Shown: in pieces, positions 61,754 to 64,000 of the stretch
Layout of the letters: each line of letters starts with the position of its first letter
Position numbering within the stretch: position 1 is the stretch's first letter
Source of the DNA: Leuconostocaceae bacterium ESL0723
GTDB lineage: Bacteria; Bacillota; Bacilli; Lactobacillales; Lactobacillaceae
NCBI GenBank assembly: GCA_029392055.1
Contig: CP113928.1
Span: forward strand, 308,501 to 372,500
DNA: 64,000 nt
Direction of reading: 5' to 3'
Position numbers and translations under genes: made by a program
Notes under the pieces: generated by a model
What the model was told of the DNA's origin: nothing
The model's database searches: none
The model's input: the letters and a program-made list of their open reading frames with translations, nothing else

Positions 61754-61841
61754 TTAGAATGGTACTAAATTAGAATATAATTAGAATAAAATGAAGAAAA
61801 TGTGAGAAAACTGTTGTTTTTATCAGGAAAGGTGTTAGAAT
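61754..61841. repeat. four TTAGAAT motifs and nixA promoter
   Basis: TTAGAAT occurs at 61754, 61770, 61781 and 61835. It is the same 7-mer that forms the half-site of the Fur-type boxes at 40387 and 40439. The last copy contains the likely -10 (TG-T-TAGAAT, with TTGTTT at 61814-61819). None forms a complete 7-1-7 palindrome. Confidence 0.5.
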
Positions 61842-61889
61842 CTAGAAATAGTTCAAAAAATCACGGATTTATCTAGAGGAGAAACGCTT

Positions 61890-62933
61890 ATGACAAACAG
61901 CCCGAGTAGCATGAGTATGACCGCTGGTCACAGTTGGAAAGCTGACATTTTAAAGTATGGTACCTGTATTATTTTGATCTTAGCTTTGGGTACTCTGGTG
62001 ATGGCTTCCGGTATTAGCCGCTATCCTGAAATTTTGGGGATGGCGGGCCTGTCCTTCACCTTCGGGTTGCGGCACGCCTTCGACGTTGATCACATCGCGG
62101 CCATTGATAACATCACTCGTAAGATGCTAAACGATGGTAAGAACACCCGTGGGGTTGGCTTTAGCTTCTCATTTGGCCACTCGATGGTGGTGGTACTGAT
62201 GTCACTGGTAACGGTCCTCTTCGTTGAGTGGGCCAACCACACCATGCCAGTCTTTGAACAGGTTGGTGGCATGTTTGGTACCATGGTGGCGGCCCTGCTG
62301 CTGTTACTGCTGACGGTGGTCAACAGCTTTATCCTGCGAGGGATCTGGAAGAACTTCCGTCGGATGAGTAAGGACCATGAGCAGCAGGAGAGTGACGACG
62401 AGCTGATGTCCCAGTCAAAGATTTACCGCATCTTCATGCGTCTGCTAAAGCTTATCCGGCATAACTGGCAGGTAGCCGTGGTTGGTTTCCTCTTTGGACT
62501 TGGATTTGACACCGCCACGCAGATTGCGGTGCTAGCCACTTCTGCTGCGGCGACTAACGCCGGGATGGCTTGGTACACGACCCTGGCCTTCCCACTCTTC
62601 TTCACCGCTGGTATGTGCCTGATGGACACGCTCGATGGTTTCTTCATGAGTACGACCTATAACTGGATCATTTCTTCCTCTTACCGTAAGGTCTACTTCA
62701 ACATGATTCTGACTAGTATTTCCATCGTTGCCGCTGGCTTCATCTGCTTCGTGGACTTCATCCAGTCTTCCAGTGCCATGATGAAGTGGGAGAACGGTCT
62801 GACCCGCTGGGCCGATAGCCTCGACTTCAACCAGCTTGGGATTATCCTAGTTGCCATCTTCGCGGTGGCCTGGGTTATCGCCATTGCCATCTGGAAGATG
62901 ATGAACCTTTCTAAAAATGATATTAATGCATAA
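61890..62933 (+). CDS. NiCoT-family nickel/cobalt transporter (HoxN/NixA)
   Basis: 347 residues, about eight membrane segments. The metal-selectivity motif RHAFDVDHIAAIDN in helix two and FGLGFDTATQIAVL (usually FDTATE; here Gln) identify the family. It takes up Ni2+ or Co2+ with high affinity. No nickel enzyme is encoded nearby. GAGGAG precedes the ATG. The leader carries repeated Fur-box half-sites, so metal control is possible. Confidence 0.92.
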   Translation: MTNSPSSMSMTAGHSWKADILKYGTCIILILALGTLVMASGISRYPEILGMAGLSFTFGLRHAFDVDHIAAIDNITRKMLNDGKNTRGVGFSFSFGHSMVVVLMSLVTVLFVEWANHTMPVFEQVGGMFGTMVAALLLLLLTVVNSFILRGIWKNFRRMSKDHEQQESDDELMSQSKIYRIFMRLLKLIRHNWQVAVVGFLFGLGFDTATQIAVLATSAAATNAGMAWYTTLAFPLFFTAGMCLMDTLDGFFMSTTYNWIISSSYRKVYFNMILTSISIVAAGFICFVDFIQSSSAMMKWENGLTRWADSLDFNQLGIILVAIFAVAWVIAIAIWKMMNLSKNDINA

Positions 62934-62934
62934 T

Positions 62935-62970
62935 AAAAAGCTTCCCGAATTATTTCGGGAAGCTTTTTTT
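62935..62970. terminator. bidirectional terminator after the Ni/Co transporter
   Basis: AAAAAGCTTCCCGAA, loop TTAT, TTCGGGAAGCTTTTTTT. Confidence 0.93.
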
Positions 62971-62972
62971 GA

Positions 62973-64000
62973 TTACTCCGGCGCCGAGAGGGCGTCGTTT
63001 TTGATGTAGCTTTTAAAGTCGTGGTGGACCTGGGCAAAGAGTTGGTCGGGTCCGGTTGATAGCATTTCCTTGGGGAAGAAGAAGCGCTGGTCCAGGGAAG
63101 CCCGCCCCTTGATGGCCGCCACCAGGGGTGAAAGCTCGGAGAGTTCCCGGTGGGTCCCGTCAGCCAGAACAAAGTCAATCTGGGTCCGGGGCTTTTTAGC
63201 CTTGGGCTTGTAGTCATCATAGGGCAGGTCTGAGGCCTCGTTGCGGGCCGTATAGTATTCGGGATTGTAGCCGGCTTCCTTGACCAAACCTTCGAGCTGC
63301 TCTAGTAGCGGCGCGGTCTGGCTATTAATCTGAATCGACTTGAGGGGGCGCCGGTTTAAGAAGCGCTTGGCTAGGTCCGAAACAATGGCATCTGGATGGC
63401 TCTGCCAGATATTAATGTAGGTCATAAAGACGTGGTCATCTAGTCGGAGGTAATCGGCTAGTGACAAGGGCCGGTCTTCAAAGAGCGGCGTGAGCAGGGG
63501 ACCAATGAAGTTGGCCTGGTTATACTCGCTAATCCGACCCTGCTCGTAGAGCTCCTTTACCCGCCACAGCAGGTGTTCCAAGATGACTTCCATGCCACGG
63601 GAAACCGGGTGGAAGTAGACTTGGAGGTACATCTGGTAGCGGCTAACAATGTAGTCTTCAACGGCATGCATGCCCCGGATATCAAAGGCAATCCCGTTTT
63701 TAGTAGGGCGCATCGTCCGTAGAATCCGGTCCAGGTCAAACTCACCGTACTTGGTACCCGTGTAGTAGGCATCGCGCAGCAGATAGTCCATCCGGTCGAC
63801 ATCGACCTGGCTAGAAATCAGCTGAACGACCTGGGGGTTGGGATAGGTCTTGGCGATGACCGCCGCCACCTTGTTAGGAAAGTCCGGCGAAATCGTCTGT
63901 AGCACCCGGTTGATTTCAGTATCACCAGTGATAATCTGCTGGGTCATCGCCTCGTGGTCAGTCTTAAAGAGGTGTTCAAAGGTGTGGGAGAAAGCCCCGT
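62973..64000 (-). CDS. HD-domain phosphohydrolase, dNTPase-like (N-terminus outside window)
   Basis: 342 residues are visible. The minus frame stays open to the window end through GAFSHTFEHLF, the second half of the HD motif region, so the true start lies beyond 64000; the internal ATG at 63947 is not it. Then SSQVDVDRMDYLLRDAYYTG (metal-binding Asp) and GMEVILEHLLWRVKELY follow. The pattern matches the YwfO/EF1143 group, for which dNTP triphosphohydrolase activity is known in enterococci. It is cytoplasmic. It shares its terminator with the Ni/Co transporter. Confidence 0.88.
   Translation of the reverse strand, partial: GAFSHTFEHLFKTDHEAMTQQIITGDTEINRVLQTISPDFPNKVAAVIAKTYPNPQVVQLISSQVDVDRMDYLLRDAYYTGTKYGEFDLDRILRTMRPTKNGIAFDIRGMHAVEDYIVSRYQMYLQVYFHPVSRGMEVILEHLLWRVKELYEQGRISEYNQANFIGPLLTPLFEDRPLSLADYLRLDDHVFMTYINIWQSHPDAIVSDLAKRFLNRRPLKSIQINSQTAPLLEQLEGLVKEAGYNPEYYTARNEASDLPYDDYKPKAKKPRTQIDFVLADGTHRELSELSPLVAAIKGRASLDQRFFFPKEMLSTGPDQLFAQVHHDFKSYIKNDALSAPE

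Noticed and set aside
61747-61889. Cobalamin or NiCo riboswitch before the Ni/Co transporter
   Set aside because: The leader is AT-rich, with no conserved riboswitch core or compact helices.
1-64000. Prophage, insertion sequence, CRISPR array, toxin-antitoxin or restriction system
   Set aside because: No integrase, transposase, direct-repeat array or defence-type gene was seen. The YtxK-like methyltransferase has no restriction partner or specificity domain.

Overview
The window is about 64 kb of gene-dense chromosome from a low-GC-type Gram-positive bacterium of the Lactobacillales, although its own base composition looks close to half G+C. Pointers to this group are LtaS, MprF, a pneumococcal-type glycolipid glycosyltransferase pair, a comG operon, the SufCDSUB layout, a heterodimeric ABC exporter, PepN, acetate kinase, NADH peroxidase and a CcpA-type cre box. 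I would place it in the Lactobacillaceae, probably a heterofermentative line (Weissella/Leuconostoc-like or Limosilactobacillus-like). That placement is an inference from gene content, not from a marker gene. I see no tRNA, rRNA, CRISPR array, insertion sequence or prophage. No gene-free stretch reaches 300 bases.

Layout. 1-1.8 kb: the end of an SMR transporter, two tiny membrane proteins and two Nudix hydrolases. 1.9-3.6 kb: tgt-yajC. 3.6-15.5 kb: a cell-envelope block (mprF, an ABC exporter pair, two glycolipid glycosyltransferases, a YbhN-type membrane protein, ykuJ, ltaS). 15.6-20.6 kb: uvrB-uvrA. 20.6-23 kb: thyA, comEB and folD (one-carbon and dTMP metabolism). 23.1-29 kb: comGA-GG, a YtxK-like methyltransferase and ackA. 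29-36.8 kb: an MltG/glucosaminidase hybrid, a cre-controlled sugar transporter, greA, yfhO and a class B PBP. 36.8-39.9 kb: a MoxR/VWA four-gene operon. 39.9-43.3 kb: a metal/peroxide block (Fur-family regulator, two VIT1-type transporters, NADH peroxidase). 43.4-49.7 kb: YihY/BrkB, DUF1054, Na+/H+ antiporter, pepN. 49.8-55.1 kb: the suf operon. 55.1-61.7 kb: leuABCD with an MFS transporter and a YrdC-domain gene, behind a leader-peptide attenuator. 61.7-64 kb: a Ni/Co transporter and an HD phosphohydrolase cut by the window end.

How parts fit together. The glycosyltransferases would make the glycolipid anchor on which LtaS builds lipoteichoic acid, and MprF would adjust surface charge. Suf makes the Fe-S clusters that LeuC needs. 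The Fur-like regulator faces the metal transporters across a promoter region with two near-identical 7-1-7 palindromes.

The most notable points are these: (1) a complete ribosome-mediated leucine attenuator with mutually exclusive helices, in front of a LeuA that lacks the usual C-terminal feedback domain; (2) an MltG-like protein whose catalytic motif is lost and whose catalytic half is replaced by a glucosaminidase domain; (3) a Tgt without its zinc cysteines, and a Fur-family regulator with no cysteine at all; (4) a comGE/comGF pair overlapping by about 250 bases; (5) the MoxR/HExxH-VWA operon with two unrecognised partners.
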